The position numbers were made by a program, and so were the translations under genes. Positions 25,440 through 37,500 of a stretch of DNA of 64,000 nucleotides are shown one piece after another. Source of the DNA: Callorhinus ursinus (Eukaryota; Chordata; Mammalia; Carnivora; Otariidae); contig NW_020313057.1 in the NCBI RefSeq assembly GCF_003265705.1, forward strand, positions 4,381,075 through 4,445,074, in the 5' to 3' direction. How positions within the stretch are numbered: the stretch's first letter is position 1; each line of letters opens with the position of its first letter. The notes under the pieces were generated by a model that ran no database searches, was not told where the DNA came from, and saw only the letters and a list, made by a program, of their open reading frames with translations.

Positions 25440-26030
25440 GGGGAGTGTTGCGTTCGGAAAAACCCAGAGAAACTTCCAGCAGCTAAAATTAGTTCTCACA
25501 AGTCACGGATTTCATCCCGAAGCCCCGAGGGGTGCAAACATCCCCTCTGGAGGTGATTAACACCAGCACTAACTGATGATTCTGAACCCCGGGCGGATTT
25601 CCAATTTCGACTTTTTGCATCGAGACTTTTTTTTCTTGGTTGTGGGGCTCTTGATTCCTCCCTCCCAGCTTGCTTCCTTCCTCCTCCTTCTCCTGCCTCT
25701 CTCTCTCTCTCTCTCTCTCTCTCACGTTCTGATCGGTAGGCGGTTGTGATGGGGTGCAGACGAACAGCCACATGCATTTGGGAAATGTCTCGGTACTGCC
25801 ACACCACGGGCTTCGGCCTTTGGTCGCGCTGTGCACTTGGCCTCTGCTTAATCTCTTCCAGAGCACTCTGAGGATGCGTAGACAGCGAGCCCTCAGTGCA
25901 TGGCAAGGGGACCGCAGGGCCGGAGCGCTGTCCTCAGCAGGGTCTCGCCAGTGCACGCCGCACTGTGGGCGCAGAGTCACCTGCTTCCAGTCTGTCCTTC
26001 CCTGGGTCCTCTCGCCACCTCCGCGAGCAT
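25440..26030. promoter_or_regulatory. CpG-dense block in the large CAMK1D intron
   Basis: By hand count there are about thirty CpG dinucleotides in about 590 bases, several clustered (25800-25840 and 25905-26030), against a CpG-poor surrounding intron. A (TC)n run at 25697-25723 lies within it. No transposon is recognised. It could be an intragenic CpG island, alternative promoter or enhancer, but nothing in the sequence proves activity. The long overlapping frames on both strands are best explained by the local GC-rich composition. Confidence 0.45.
25697..25723. repeat. (TC)n microsatellite
   Basis: An uninterrupted CT run of about 13 units following a pyrimidine-rich stretch on the plus strand. 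Confidence 0.95.
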
Positions 26031-28884
26031 TTCCTGACTTGTTCCTGGAAATCAGGGCCTCTCCCCTCCCCGCCTCCATCCTCTGCACCTCCTGGTCACA
26101 CACCCAGCACAGAGTAAGGAGTCCAGACTCACGACTTGCCACGGCACCTCCAATGGGCTTTCTGCTTCTTCATGCCATCTACGCACCACCTCCTTCCCGA
26201 CTCCGGTGTGCTGCCTGCATACCATGTGGTAAATATGGTAAAACATCATCAGGGCCTCTTCTGATGCTTCCATTTGCACACTCTGGTGACAGGTGAATTA
26301 AAAATCCTGATAATTCAAAGATGATACTTTTTTCCCCACCACCAAGTGTTAGATATCAGAAGGTCAAAGCTGGATCAAATTTTTCAAGTTCTATTTGAAA
26401 AATTCGTTTCAGATCGAATGGTACATCTTGTCTCAGAGTAAGCGCATCGTATCTTCAGATAATTGGTGTTGAAGGATAAACCATCCATTTCCCTGCACGA
26501 TGGTCTGTATTTGAAGATAGCCTATCCAGAGCCAGATCACCATCGCCTCTGCTGGGGAGACTTCCTCAAGGCCAGGGTAGGGTTCAGGGCTCTGCCCTGG
26601 GAGCTCTCACCTCTCATTTCGGTGACAGGTGACAAGACTGGATTTGAACAGATCTGCTTCCTGTCTGTCGCCTCCAGCCGACAGTAAGCACCTCCAAGAC
26701 CAGTTGGTGATGAATCCATCTCTGCAACCCCATCATATCGCCTGACATATATTAGGCTCAATAAATGTTCGTTAAGTGAGTGAATGTCAATCCCCTGCCT
26801 TCCATTCTCCAAGGCTACATCTCCTGAAACGTTTAGCTACTGCTAAAATGACAGTTTCCAGGAGACGATGCTGACATGAACAAAAGAGAGCAGAGGAAGT
26901 GACATATTTTTCCATCTGGCCTGAAGCCACTGGCCATTGAGTGTACAGGTGATATAGGTGAGACATTCCCTTCCTGCTTCTCCCTCCAGGTGTCCTCTCT
27001 ACCACAGGGCCTTTGCGAGACAAAGACATTGGTGGATTCACTGGCAGGAAGTTGCCCCCACCACCTAAAGTGCAGAATTGCTTTATCTCGATTGCACTGC
27101 TTGTAAAATTCCCTCCCTCATCGCTGTGCACACCCCTCCACCTACTTTCTTGAAACCAGACAGTATTTGTTTGACTATGTCCTAAGGGGTTAGAGTTGAA
27201 CCAACTGTCAACAGACAACCAATAAACTCTTTCTCTAGAAGCAGCAGGGAGAGGGCCACAGGCCCACAAACAAAGCAGAAATGTGGCCAAGCGATACCTG
27301 TGTCTGAGATTAAAGCTAACCAAAAGGCATTTAGCCATGCACAGGATCCACTCAGCAGAGACCATGGAGGGGAGATGAGGCACCTTTCTGGAAATCCTCG
27401 GAAAGTGCCACGCTGAAATGCAGTCGGTGGAATAAAATCAGTAAGCCTGAGAATGACAACCACCAAAGCCCGCGGTGATCCAAGTGATGATACCTAAGGG
27501 ATGAAAAAGCGAGCAGGGTGGAGCCTGCTGTGCAGGGCAGGAGGCAGGAGAGGGAGGCGTGCGTAGCGGCCAGCATGGGGTCACTCCGGCCAGCCCCCAG
27601 GAACAGCCGGGCCACAGCGGGACAGAAAGACCCCCTGGTAGAGAAAAACCCTGGAGACGACTATGGGCTTTGTGAAAACACCTCAGGCCATCCAGCTCTA
27701 GGGCTCTGATTTCTTGTTCGTAAAGGAAACTTTTGCTTTTAATTTGCTTTCTTGCGGATCATTTCCTCCTGGGGGTTGAACATGCTAGTTTGATGACATG
27801 CATATCCAATTACCCCGTGGGGCACAGATCTCATGATTTAGTAAACTGACACTCCAGGTTTTTTCTTTCTTTCTTTTTTTAATCTCTTTCTTTGAGTCTG
27901 GCTAGTGCGAATCAATTCGCTGGGATCGTCTGAGCAAGACGAATAGGCAGGTTAATTTAGTTTCTGAACTTCTAAAGCCAAAGTCCAGACCATGGACCCA
28001 AGGCAGCCTAAACAAGGCAATGTGTCCCATCCCACAAAGCTTAGGAATTATAACAAGATGATTGCTGCCTGCTAGCAAGGCCAGTTAATTACTCCAATTA
28101 GTGTTAACACTCCTCCTACTGATGGTAGTAACCAACCAACATAATGCCCCATGCTTGGGTCTTTCCCTGGCACTAATTATGCTACATTCTCTCCTACTGG
28201 AGCTTGGGTTCATGCTCTCTCCCTGGGACATGTGTATCCATAAAGAAGCAGCTGTCAATGGTTTAAAATCATGATGACTGCCTTGGCAAGGATCATCCTT
28301 TGTCTCCGAAAATGGACCTACCATGCAGATGAGGCATTCTTAGTGCCGCTCTAACAAAGCCTCTTAGGCTGTGTATGTTGGCCAATCGATATTTACGTGA
28401 CCTGGTTTTAAAAGACTGAACAATGTCTGAGGCCAGTCAAAAACAAGGGGATTACGGTAAGTACTTGGCCTGGAGGTTCTGGTAGGCAGGGAGGTCAGAG
28501 GTCACAGCACGGGTAGGGGCCTCCCCACCCACGGCAGACCCGCCCTAACCATCCAGCCTGCCCTAAGGCTCTAATGCCTAAACTTCTTAAGACCTCCACC
28601 CAGTTCTTACGCGGCATCCCGTGTTTCTCCAGAGCGCGCTGTATCCCCGAGCGTAATTTAGGCAAGCCATCAACTCATCTCCTTGAAGTTTCGTGAAGAA
28701 AGGCAGCGTATGTATGATCACAGAATTGAGTCTGGTCAGTGAAATGCTGATTCTATGTCCTTGGAACTTGTCCTTTCTTGGCTGAGCCACATCTCCAGCC
28801 TGGACACCAACATGCTCATCGGGGTTCCAGAACACTCTGTCCTCCATCTTTCTCAGTAACTTAAGTGATGCAGGCAAAGATGGC

Positions 28885-28904
28885 TTTTTTTTTTTTTTTT
28901 TTTT
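28885..28904. repeat. T20 homopolymer
   Basis: Twenty consecutive Ts. No SINE or L1 body is visible on either side, so it is an isolated homopolymer, not a recognisable retroposon tail. Confidence 0.95.
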
Positions 28905-29794
28905 GGTTAAGTCCTGATCCCCAAAGAGAGATTCCTGACAGGATAAGGACCCATTTGATGTATTTTTAAAAAAATAAGTATCCCTGATAGAAAAAAAAAA
29001 TATTTATCCTAAGTGCAGAGATCAAAAGAGAAGCAATTCATCAAGTATCTGCTCTGACAAAATGTGGAATGTTTTGCCTAGTGTGCAGAGAGGAGGACCT
29101 TTGGTACGTGGTCTGTCACAGGCGCTTTTGCCGTGATCAGGTATCTCAGCGTGACAGGTTGATCAAATGAAAATAATGCTGCACCCCCAAAAAACCGCAG
29201 AGGCTAACCCCTTCTCCATCCCAGGTGACACGAAGAATGGGAGTTGAGTGCGGACCCCTGCGGCAGAGCTGGCTTCCCCTGTGTGCTGTCTGTGGGTCAT
29301 GGCCAGCTCAGCAGCCAGGCTCTCCGGTCTCCCGGTGCAGGATGGGAGTGGGGCGTCTGGGCACAGTGCGTCAGCGGGAGGTAGCAAGAGTCTGAGAGTG
29401 AGACCCACGAGTTCCAGCTTCTAACCCTAGTTCGACCCGGAGCCAGCCTCGTGCTGGGAACACCAACCGAGGTCACAGGCCTCTCACAGAGGCCCTGCCT
29501 GCCATTTTGGAGTCGGACCCAGTCGTTAAATCAACCTGAGACTAATCCCTGGAGCAAAGCTAGTGGTGACCAAGGAACTACCACATTTAAGCTTAACTAG
29601 TTTATACTTAAAACAGAAATAAATATAGTATTGCTTTACTCAATACTGTATTTTAACCCCGCCAAGTATTGTGTCATATACATGATAAGGATTTGGATGT
29701 ACTATGTTCACTATACTCAGATGTATATATGCCCAGATCTCTCCCACAGCCTTCTGACCTCCCCAGGTACATAGACTATTCCATGGATATCTCA

Positions 29795-30460
29795 AAGCGG
29801 TCTCAAGTTTAACATGCCCAAGACAAAATTCTTGATCTCCCTGATCCTCCTAAACTTGCTCCTCCACCACCCCCTAATTCTTTTTCTTAGCCATTTACAT
29901 GATTGCTTAAGCCAAAGACTTGGCATTACACTTGAAACTTCTCTTTTATCTCCTGCATCCAAAATACACCTACCACCTGACCCTCATCACTGCCTCCCTG
30001 GTAGAAGCAACTCACACTGCTCACCTGACAGCGCCTCTCGAGGGTCTGCACCCTCCACTGCTCCCCTGCCCAACCCCTGTTCACAGAGTAGCCGGAACAG
30101 TCCTCGAGTGAAATCAGGTCAGTGCACTCCTCAGGCCCAAATCCTTCTTTGGCTTCCCATTAACCTCTGTTAAACCAAACTTTCTGCCAAGTCTCTCCTT
30201 CCCCAGGCTCTTGCCTACCTCTTGGAATATAACTTTTCTGATATCCTGTATTGACACCGTACTGTAACCATGCTGGCCTTTCTGATAATGCCCTACCTGT
30301 AGGCCATGGCAGACACGTTCTTTACCTACTGCAAATCTGTTTCCTGCTTTTTCTTCCCCAGCACAACTGTGATTTGCCCCTCCTCCACACGGTCACCTGC
30401 TTCATTCGGCCAGCTGTGATCATCCCATTCTCTCTTCCAGGGACCGCTTTAGAAATGAGT
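29795..30460 (+). mobile_element. L2 fragment, long
   Basis: The text follows LINE2 3' sequence: 'aacatgcccaagacaaaatt', 'cttgatctccctgatcctcc', 'cttggcattacacttgaaac', 'ctggtagaagcaactcacac', 'atccttctttggcttccca'. It is diverged with many stops. Downstream bases to about 30600 are less certain. Confidence 0.65.
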
Positions 30461-30799
30461 GTGGGTGGCATTTCTGGCCAAGGAGACATGAGGGAACATT
30501 GGCTGAGGGACTTCTGGGGAAGAGAGTCTAGCCCTTACAGGTACACAGGGCTAAGCATCACCTCTTCTTCCACCAGTTGGTGCTGGGTCTGTCCCTGAGG
30601 CCTGCAGCTATGGCGGCCATCATGTTTGGTTGAGGAGGGTACAAGGAAAAACCGATGCACTGAGGATGGCGGAGAGCAAGGGTGGATGTAACCTGGGAAT
30701 GAGGATGTGACTTAGGCACTCATGGGGCTTTCCCACCTATGCACTTGTTATTATGTGAGGTATGACTTTTTTTTAAATGCTTATGCCAGTTGGGCCTGG

Positions 30800-31200
30800 T
30801 TTGTCCCTTACTTGCAGCTGAAAGCATCCTCTGCTCAAGCTATTCACTCTGCCTGGAATATTTCCTCCTCACGCTTTATCTGCCTAACCTACTTATCATT
30901 TAGGTTTTGTTTTATTAGGTCCTCTGCTCAGAGAAGGCTTCCCCAGCCACCCACTAGAAATAGGTAACCTCTGTTCCACGTTGCCAGAGCCCCTCATCCT
31001 CTTCTTTCAAAGCACTTTGCACATTTTAAAATTCCATGTTCATTTATGAGGTTTCTTTGAATGCCTTTCTCTTTCACGAGACTGTGAGCCAGCTTCACAA
31101 ACACAGGGGCTCTGTATGTGTTGTTGAGCACTCATTCCCAGTATCGACCATAGTGACAGGTGCATGGTACATATTCTGTAAACATTTGCAGAAAGAAATA
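30800..31200 (+). mobile_element. L2 fragment (3' end)
   Basis: 'attcactctgcctggaata', 'tttcctcctcacgctttatc', 'gagaaggcttccccagccac', 'cgagactgtgagccagcttc', 'gacaggtgcatggtacatat' follow the order of the LINE2 3' region and UTR. Confidence 0.65.
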
Positions 31201-31289
31201 AACACAAGCTGGATATAACATGGAGAGAAACGTCCTCTCTTCTCTCAGTGACGTGGCCATGTCTGCATGTGAGGGCATAAGATGTTAGC

Positions 31290-31445
31290 ACAAAGAGCTG
31301 GACTGGAAGTCAGAGTGGGGCTTGGGTTCAAGTGTCGATTCTAATACCAAGTTATATTATGTAGTCTCCCTAAGTTTTATCTTCTCTCAGTGGGTTTAAT
31401 AAAAACTGCATCTATCTTGTAGGATTGTAGGGAGGGTGAAGGGAG
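31290..31445 (+). mobile_element. MIR-family SINE
   Basis: 'agagctggactggaagtcag', 'gcttgggttcaagtgtcgat', 'gtagtctccctaagttttat', 'cttgtaggattgtagggag' follow the MIR head-to-core order. Confidence 0.65.
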
Positions 31446-31604
31446 ATAAAACTTGTGACCATATTTATATTTTTGCACTGTTCTACAGATGTTTGATGTC
31501 GGCATTATTACAAAGTAGGTGCTATGCCCATCCTGAAATGTCCATGTTTTAAGGGGATTCCACTGTAATAATTCTATTAAGCATAGCACAACCAAACCAT
31601 TTAC

Positions 31605-31985
31605 TATGGACTGAAGAGTATCCCCCTCAAATTCATAGGTTGAAGCCCTAACCCCCAAGGTGATGGTGTTTGGAAATGGGCCTTTGAGAGGCAATTAGGT
31701 TCAGATGGGGTCATGAGGATGGGGCCTCCATACTGGGATCAGTGCCCTTTATAAGAAGAGACACCAGAGAACATGCATGTTCCCCTTCTGCCTTGCGAGG
31801 ACACAAGAAGGTGGCAGTCTGTGAGGTGGGGAGAAGGTCCTCACCAGGAACTGAATCAGCAGGCACTTAGATCTTGAACTTCCCAGCCTTCTGAACTGTG
31901 AGAAACAAATCTGCTGATTGAGTCATCTGGTCTACCCTATTTTGTGCTAGCAGCCGAATGTCTAAGATACCAATGCTTATCTCAG
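31605..31985 (+). mobile_element. Solo LTR of MLT1/MST type (ERVL-MaLR)
   Basis: The text is a recognisable MaLR LTR: 'atggactgaagagtatcccc', 'ttgaagccctaaccccca', 'ggtgatggtgtttggaaatg', 'ctttataagaagagacacca', 'gcgaggacacaagaaggtgg', 'cttccca gccttctgaactg'. No internal retroviral coding sequence is attached. It is an old, inert copy. Confidence 0.8.
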
Positions 31986-32399
31986 TAAAGCCATCTGCAT
32001 CTCCTCATAGCTGTGCAGATAGATACCCTACCCCGGTGCCAAGACTTCAGGGAGACAATTACATATACAGTTATATATGCAAAGGAAATCTATTGACATC
32101 TGTGTAGACCAGAGCGGTGGTTCAGGATTCAGAAAAGATGTGAAGGAACAAGCAAGCAGAAGCCCAGAGGAAGGGGTGCTTTTTGCCTAGCCTCAGATTT
32201 CTCTAGATGATACCAGCTTTGGTCCTCTGCAGGAAGGACAGTGGCTCGTCATTCATTTCTTTAAATCTTCCATGTCAAGTTTGGCAAGGTAGGACCTCTG
32301 ATAAGAATTTCCACTGGGGTTTTAAGGAGCCAGAGTAAAGAACACACAGCCTGTGTCTGCTTTCGGCTTACCCAGGAAGCTCCCTAACGAGGTATGCAG

Positions 32400-32401
<2 letters not shown>

Positions 32402-32447
<46 letters not shown>
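32402..32447. repeat. (GT)23 microsatellite
   Basis: A perfect GT dinucleotide run of about 23 units; likely polymorphic. Confidence 0.97.
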
Positions 32448-32450
<3 letters not shown>

Positions 32451-33289
32451 AATTTATTAGGGGAGAGGGTCCACAGCTTTCACCAGATTCTCAAAGGGTC
32501 TGTAACTCCTCCCTCCCCATGAAAAAGGATGAAACTACCTTAGAAGACAGTCAACGTACTTTGAAAGTGAAAGCACTCTGTAAGTGCAATATGCTAGCTT
32601 TACAGCTCAGATGAACCTGGCCTTTACCTATTTCCATAAGTGGGAGCCGTAGGGGCCAAGGACATTATAATGGATAAATCCTGTCATAATGGCAGGCATT
32701 TACAGGAGCTGTCAACTAAATCCACACTAAACTACAAAAGCTGCCCAGCTGAATGTATGCTGTAGAAAGACCACTTGCCTTCCAGATAATGAGACAAAGC
32801 CAACACAGGGGGGGATGTTTCCAGCAGTCCCTGAGGATGCCACATACTGTCAGACCTTTCTCTGATCACAATCCCCCATGGTCTTTCATTGTGTGTAGCG
32901 GGCTCTATCTGCTAGAAAGCCTTCCCTTCCTCGGGGAGAAATTTATTCCCTATCAATTACAGACACCAGTTGGCCCAAACCCACTCTAGGAATATGCTCC
33001 GTAGTAAGCATTTGAAAGTATCACTGCAAAAAGAAATGGTAATTAAAAAATAACTTGACAGTGGACTTAAGCAAAATAGAAAATAATAATAAAACCTAAA
33101 ATTGATCACCCTTAATTAACTGCGACAACACTATGCCTATGATAGCATTTCCTGGGTTGTGTAAATGAGGTACCTGACAAGAAATGAGGAATCTAAAAGC
33201 TCAATTTTGGTTTTCATCAATTTTTTTCTCATTTTGATTTCTTTTGGCGATGTCCTAATACTTTCATAGTGGTTTGTATCCCCAGGGAA

Positions 33290-33414
33290 TTTAAGGTGGC
33301 ACATGAGAAGATGCTCAACATCATTAGCCATAAGAGAAACATTGCAGTATTATTTATAATAGCCAAAACATGGAAGCAACCCATGTGTCCATAGACAGAC
33401 AGACAGACAGACAG

Positions 33415-33445
<31 letters not shown>

Positions 33446-33950
33446 AATATCACTCAGTCATAAAAAAGGATGAGATCTTTTCATTTGCAATAACATGGAT
33501 TGACATAGAGGGTATTATGCTAAGTGAATTAAGTCAGACCGAGAAAGACAAATACCATAAGATTTCACTCATGTGTAGAATCTAAAAAAATGAACCAAAT
33601 ACATACATAAATAAAAAGCAGAATCAGACCTATAAACACAGAGAACAAACTGATGGTTACCAGAGGGAAGGGGGTTGGGGGATGAGCCAAATGGATGAAG
33701 GGGAGAGGGAGGTCCAGGCTTCTAGCGATGGAAAGACTAAGTCATGGGGATGAAAGGTAGAGCACAGGGAATATGGTCAGTGATACTGTAATGGCCTTGT
33801 AAGGTGACAGAGGGCAGCTACACTTTGAGCACAGTGTAATGTACAGAGTTGTCGAATCACTATGTTGTACACCTGAAACTAATATTAACACTGTGTGTCA
33901 ACTCTACTCAAACAAGCACACTACAAATAAATTTTAAAAACGAGAAAGCA
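33290..33950 (+). mobile_element. L1 fragment with internal deletion
   Basis: It begins 'gagaagatgctcaacatcat tagcc' and jumps, after 'ataagagaaac', to 'attgcagtattatttataat'. About 250 bases of the ordinary ORF2 3' part (HCWWECKLV region) are therefore missing. It continues through 'tatcactcagtcataaaaaa' and the L1M-type 3' UTR to 'aaataaattttaaaaac'. A GACA/CA microsatellite (33393-33442) has grown at the usual 'tatatacaca' position. Confidence 0.85.
33393..33442. repeat. (GACA)n(CA)n compound microsatellite
   Basis: About six GACA units are followed by about twelve CA units, inside the L1 at 33290-33950. Confidence 0.95.
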
Positions 33951-33954
33951 AATC

Positions 33955-34897
33955 ACACCCACAATGAAAGCACTTCATACCGATTAGGATGGCTATTATA
34001 AAACATGGGAAATCAGGGGCACCTGGGTGGCTCAGTCGTTAAGCGTCTGCCTTCGGCTCAGGTCATGATCCCGGAGTCCTGGGATCAAGCCCCACATCGG
34101 GCTCCCTGCTCCGCGGGAGGCCTGCTTCTCCCTCTCCCACTCCCCCTGCTTGTGTTCCCTCTCTTGCTGTGTCTCTCTCTGTCAAATAAATAAAAAATCT
34201 TAAAAAAAAACAACAACAACATGGGAAATCAGTGTTGGGAGGGATGTGGAGAAACTGGAACCCTTGTGCATTGTTGTGAGGAACGTAAAGTGAGAGTGCT
34301 GCTTTGCAACACAGTGTGGAGGTTCCTCAAAAAGTTAAACGGAAGTACCATATGATCCAGCAACCCCACTTCCGGTATACCCCCAAAGGCAGACATTTGT
34401 ACACCTGTGCTCGTAACAGCATTATACACAATAGCCATGAGGTGGAAACCACCCAGTGTCCACTGATGGATAAGTGGAAAAACACAATGTATTATATGCA
34501 TATAACGGACAATTATTCAGCCTTAAAAAGAAGGAAATTCTGGCACCTGCTGCAACATGGATGAATCTTGAGGACATTATGATAAATGAAAAGGCCAGTC
34601 ACGAAAGGCCAAATACTGGATGATCCCACTGACACAAGGAATCAAGAGTAGTCGAGTGCACAGAGACAGAAAGTAGGAGGGTGGCTGCCAGGGACCTCAG
34701 GGAGTTAGTGTTTAATGGGGACAGAGCTGTCCTTTGGGAAGATGAGAAAGTTCTGGAGATGGCTGGTGGTGATAGTTGCCCAACACTGTCAATGTACCTG
34801 ATGCCACTGAGCAGTACATTAAAAAATGGTTAAAGTGGTAAATTTTGTGTTATGTATAGTTTGCCACAATAAAAAAGAAAAAAAGAAAGAAAAAAAC
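33955..34897 (+). mobile_element. L1 fragment interrupted by a CAN-SINE
   Basis: The fragment starts 'acacccacaatgaaagcact', a part of ORF2 upstream of the region where the previous L1 ends, so it is a separate insertion. It resumes after the SINE with 'agtgttgggagggatgtgga' and ends in an A-rich tail at about 34897. The tail lies only 26 bases beyond the 5' splice site of the exon at 34924-34999, and in antisense to the gene. Confidence 0.87.
34017..34218 (+). mobile_element. CAN-SINE inside L1
   Basis: The copy has the head GGGGCACCTGGGTGGCTCAG, a 'tgtgttccctctcttgctgt' CT-rich region and A-rich tail. The perfect duplication ACATGGGAAATCAG is at 34003-34016 and 34219-34232. Confidence 0.95.
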
Positions 34898-34922
34898 CAA
34901 CCAAGGTGGCAAGCAATACTTA

Positions 34923-35036
<114 letters not shown>

Positions 35037-35190
35037 TTAAATGCCTGAGACATAAAACATTTTTTAGATTTTTCTTCTCTTTTTCTGTCTGCCCCCCAGG
35101 CTGAGCTTTCTGTGATTCTAAAAACTGGGTAGAGATATAGAACTTATTTTATGTGTTGGCTTTTCTAGCTAGAAAATCATGAGAGCATTT

Positions 35191-35227
35191 TGTGTGTGTG
35201 TCTGTGTGTGTGTGTGTGTGTGTGTGT
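35191..35227. repeat. (TG)n microsatellite
   Basis: TG repeat with one TC interruption near 35201. Confidence 0.95.
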
Positions 35228-35979
35228 AATGAGATTAACAAAAAAGTTCAACTAATCAATCTATCAATGAATTGAAATAGGGTGACTATTTCATGTCAGT
35301 GCTGTGCTAGGTACCGCAGTTCAGAAGAGACTGAGTCAGAGACAGGTACACTCCACTTGGAGCCTGGGGTGTGACTTCACCTAAAATTAACTCAGGGAAG
35401 CATTTCTGGCCCCCAGGGTAGGGCCTTCCTCGGTACTGTGGGGGCATGAAAGTGAAGCCTCCTCCTAATACCTTAATGGAGCTCACAATCCAGGGGAGTT
35501 GAGACCTGAAATCTGGCCTCTGGGAAACTGCCTTAGGTCTGCTCTCAGCTCACTCTCGAAGGTTTTGGGCAGGTGTTTCTCATCCGTGAAACAGCAAAAA
35601 TACTCCTTAATTCCAATTCCTCGGTTCTAATCCAAGAATCCTCCAGCCTGGGGGCCTCAGCTTATTTTGTCCTGTTCTTGCATTTTCTGTTCCTGGCCTT
35701 GTGGCTTGAGCCCCGGGTTGGATACCCACACCCAGTGTCTCCCAACCAGCAGTGGCTGCCATATATATTTGTGCAAAGACTAAATAAATACAAGAAAAAA
35801 GAGTGCATCTTCACAAGCAAAATCTCCTTTTCACCCAAATATACTTGACAGATGTGTCTTTAGCATAGACTTTCCAGAAAACTTAAGAGAGAAGACAAAG
35901 TAAAAACTAGCTGTCTGCTGCATTGTGTGTTCTATGGCTTTGGGATGAATTCACTCAGTTACCCCAACTGGCCTTGAGG

Positions 35980-36280
35980 GGAAGAGCTTAATTATCATTA
36001 TCATGATGACTCCCAAGTCACAGGTGAGGACCCAGAGGGACTGACAGGTCCAGGAACCTGCCCAAAGTGATCCACTGAGAAACTGGTCTCTAAACCAACT
36101 CCCTGTCGTGACCTGGGTCATTCATAAATGTTTTCTACTATAACCCTTTCAGCAATCCTCATGATGATCATTCTCTGCACCTGATCTAAGGGAAATGAGC
36201 CTCAGAGTTCTCTTTCTGATGCTACCCAGTAGATCTGGACCAGCTGGGATTTGAACCAGGTCCATCTCACCCTTGTCCCA
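35980..36280 (+). mobile_element. Two adjacent MIR-type fragments
   Basis: The first (about 35980-36110) shows 'acaggtgaggacccagaggg', 'actgacaggtccaggaacct', 'gcccaaagtga'. The second (36125-36275) shows 'ctataaccctttcagcaatc', 'ctgatctaagggaaatgagc', 'ccagctgggatttgaacca'. Both are the MIR core and 3' half in the same orientation. Confidence 0.6.
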
Positions 36281-36710
36281 GTTCCATCCATTGAAATATA
36301 TTTACAGTTAAGGTGTAAGACAAGTCCCGTTGCAGAAAAACTAACAGGGAAATCCTCTCTTATGTTTGTTACAATAAATTTTCCTAAGTAGGACTAGGGA
36401 CTATACAATCTTTTGCTGAATGTTTCTGGTTATGATGGTAAGAAATACAATCCACAGATAACCCCCAAATCTACTTTCCAATTTCAGCCCCCATTCCTCC
36501 ACACTTGAATTAGACTTTATTTTTGTCTTTTTTATCAAGAGCAAAATAAATACGTATGTCCTTTCTTTGCTTCGTTCACCCCCAGTGCAATAGTGAAAGG
36601 AGAAACAGGACTATAAAGCTAGGGAACTCACAAATTGGAGAAGTGGCCCTTGGATAATTGGGAGCTGGCCACATCAATACTTCCATTTCCCTATAACTGC
36701 TAAGAGCATA

Positions 36711-36753
36711 TTTCTCAGACACTTCTATTATGGCAACTGACAAAAGGGAGCCG
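36711..36753. repeat. Direct-repeat unit A (unidentified family)
   Basis: It matches 38831-38873 at roughly 35 of 43 positions without a gap, including the shared block TGACAAAAGGGAGCCG. No known transposon is recognised in it. Confidence 0.6.
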
Positions 36754-37500
36754 TTTAACACAGTAAATGTCTTGCTGACTTAGGAGGTATGCTCTCTCCG
36801 AGCTGATGTTCTGGTCTGAGCGGCCACAAGGGCACAGATGGTGGGAGGTGACTGCATTCTGTAAGGAGCTTATTTCTGAGCCTCCAGAGCCATCCATGTG
36901 CCCTGATAGAAGGTTCAAAGGAGGCACAGAAGGCTCATCGGTGACGTCTGACCCGGTGTCACTTCCCAGCAGGACAGATGGCAGATATCCTGAGCACAGA
37001 GCCAGGCTGGTGGGCAGGAGCCCTGGATTCCATGTCATGGGATCTGCTGGACTCCTTAGTGAGATGGCAAGCCAGCCAGGGCACCGACTGTCAAACAGTG
37101 GTGCAGGGGCAGCTAGAGTTCAGTGCAGCGTTTGGGGCATAAGCTCATGTCATGCACCAGGTGTGACATGGGAAAGGAGCCCCGAAAAGGAAGAGGTCGG
37201 CACCTCTAACAGCTGATTCCACAGTTTATAAGCAAAGATTGAGCCGATCCCCTGAGCCATGATGTATAGAGGGGTAAGAGTCACGGCGCCTGCAAAGCAG
37301 GTTTCACTCCGAGGAGGAGGAGCTGATACTGTGTGATCTGGAGCTCCCCAGACTCAGCTCTCCAGCACTGTGGGCATGAGAGGGAGGACTCCTTAAAAGA
37401 ATATCCCTTTCCTCCTTCTCTTCCCCCTCTGCCTCCTTCCCTGCCTTTTAGAAAGAGGGAAATTCTGGCCACCATCCCTCCTTCAGAAAAAAAAAGAATA

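Noticed and set aside
25489..26142. Minus-strand open frame of 217 codons and overlapping frames on both strands
   Set aside because: It is explained by the GC/CpG-rich block and by the (GA)n run that encodes an Arg-Glu repeat. No homology is recognised.
32402..32614. A Cys-Val repeat protein
   Set aside because: It is a translation of the (GT)23 microsatellite plus unrelated intron.
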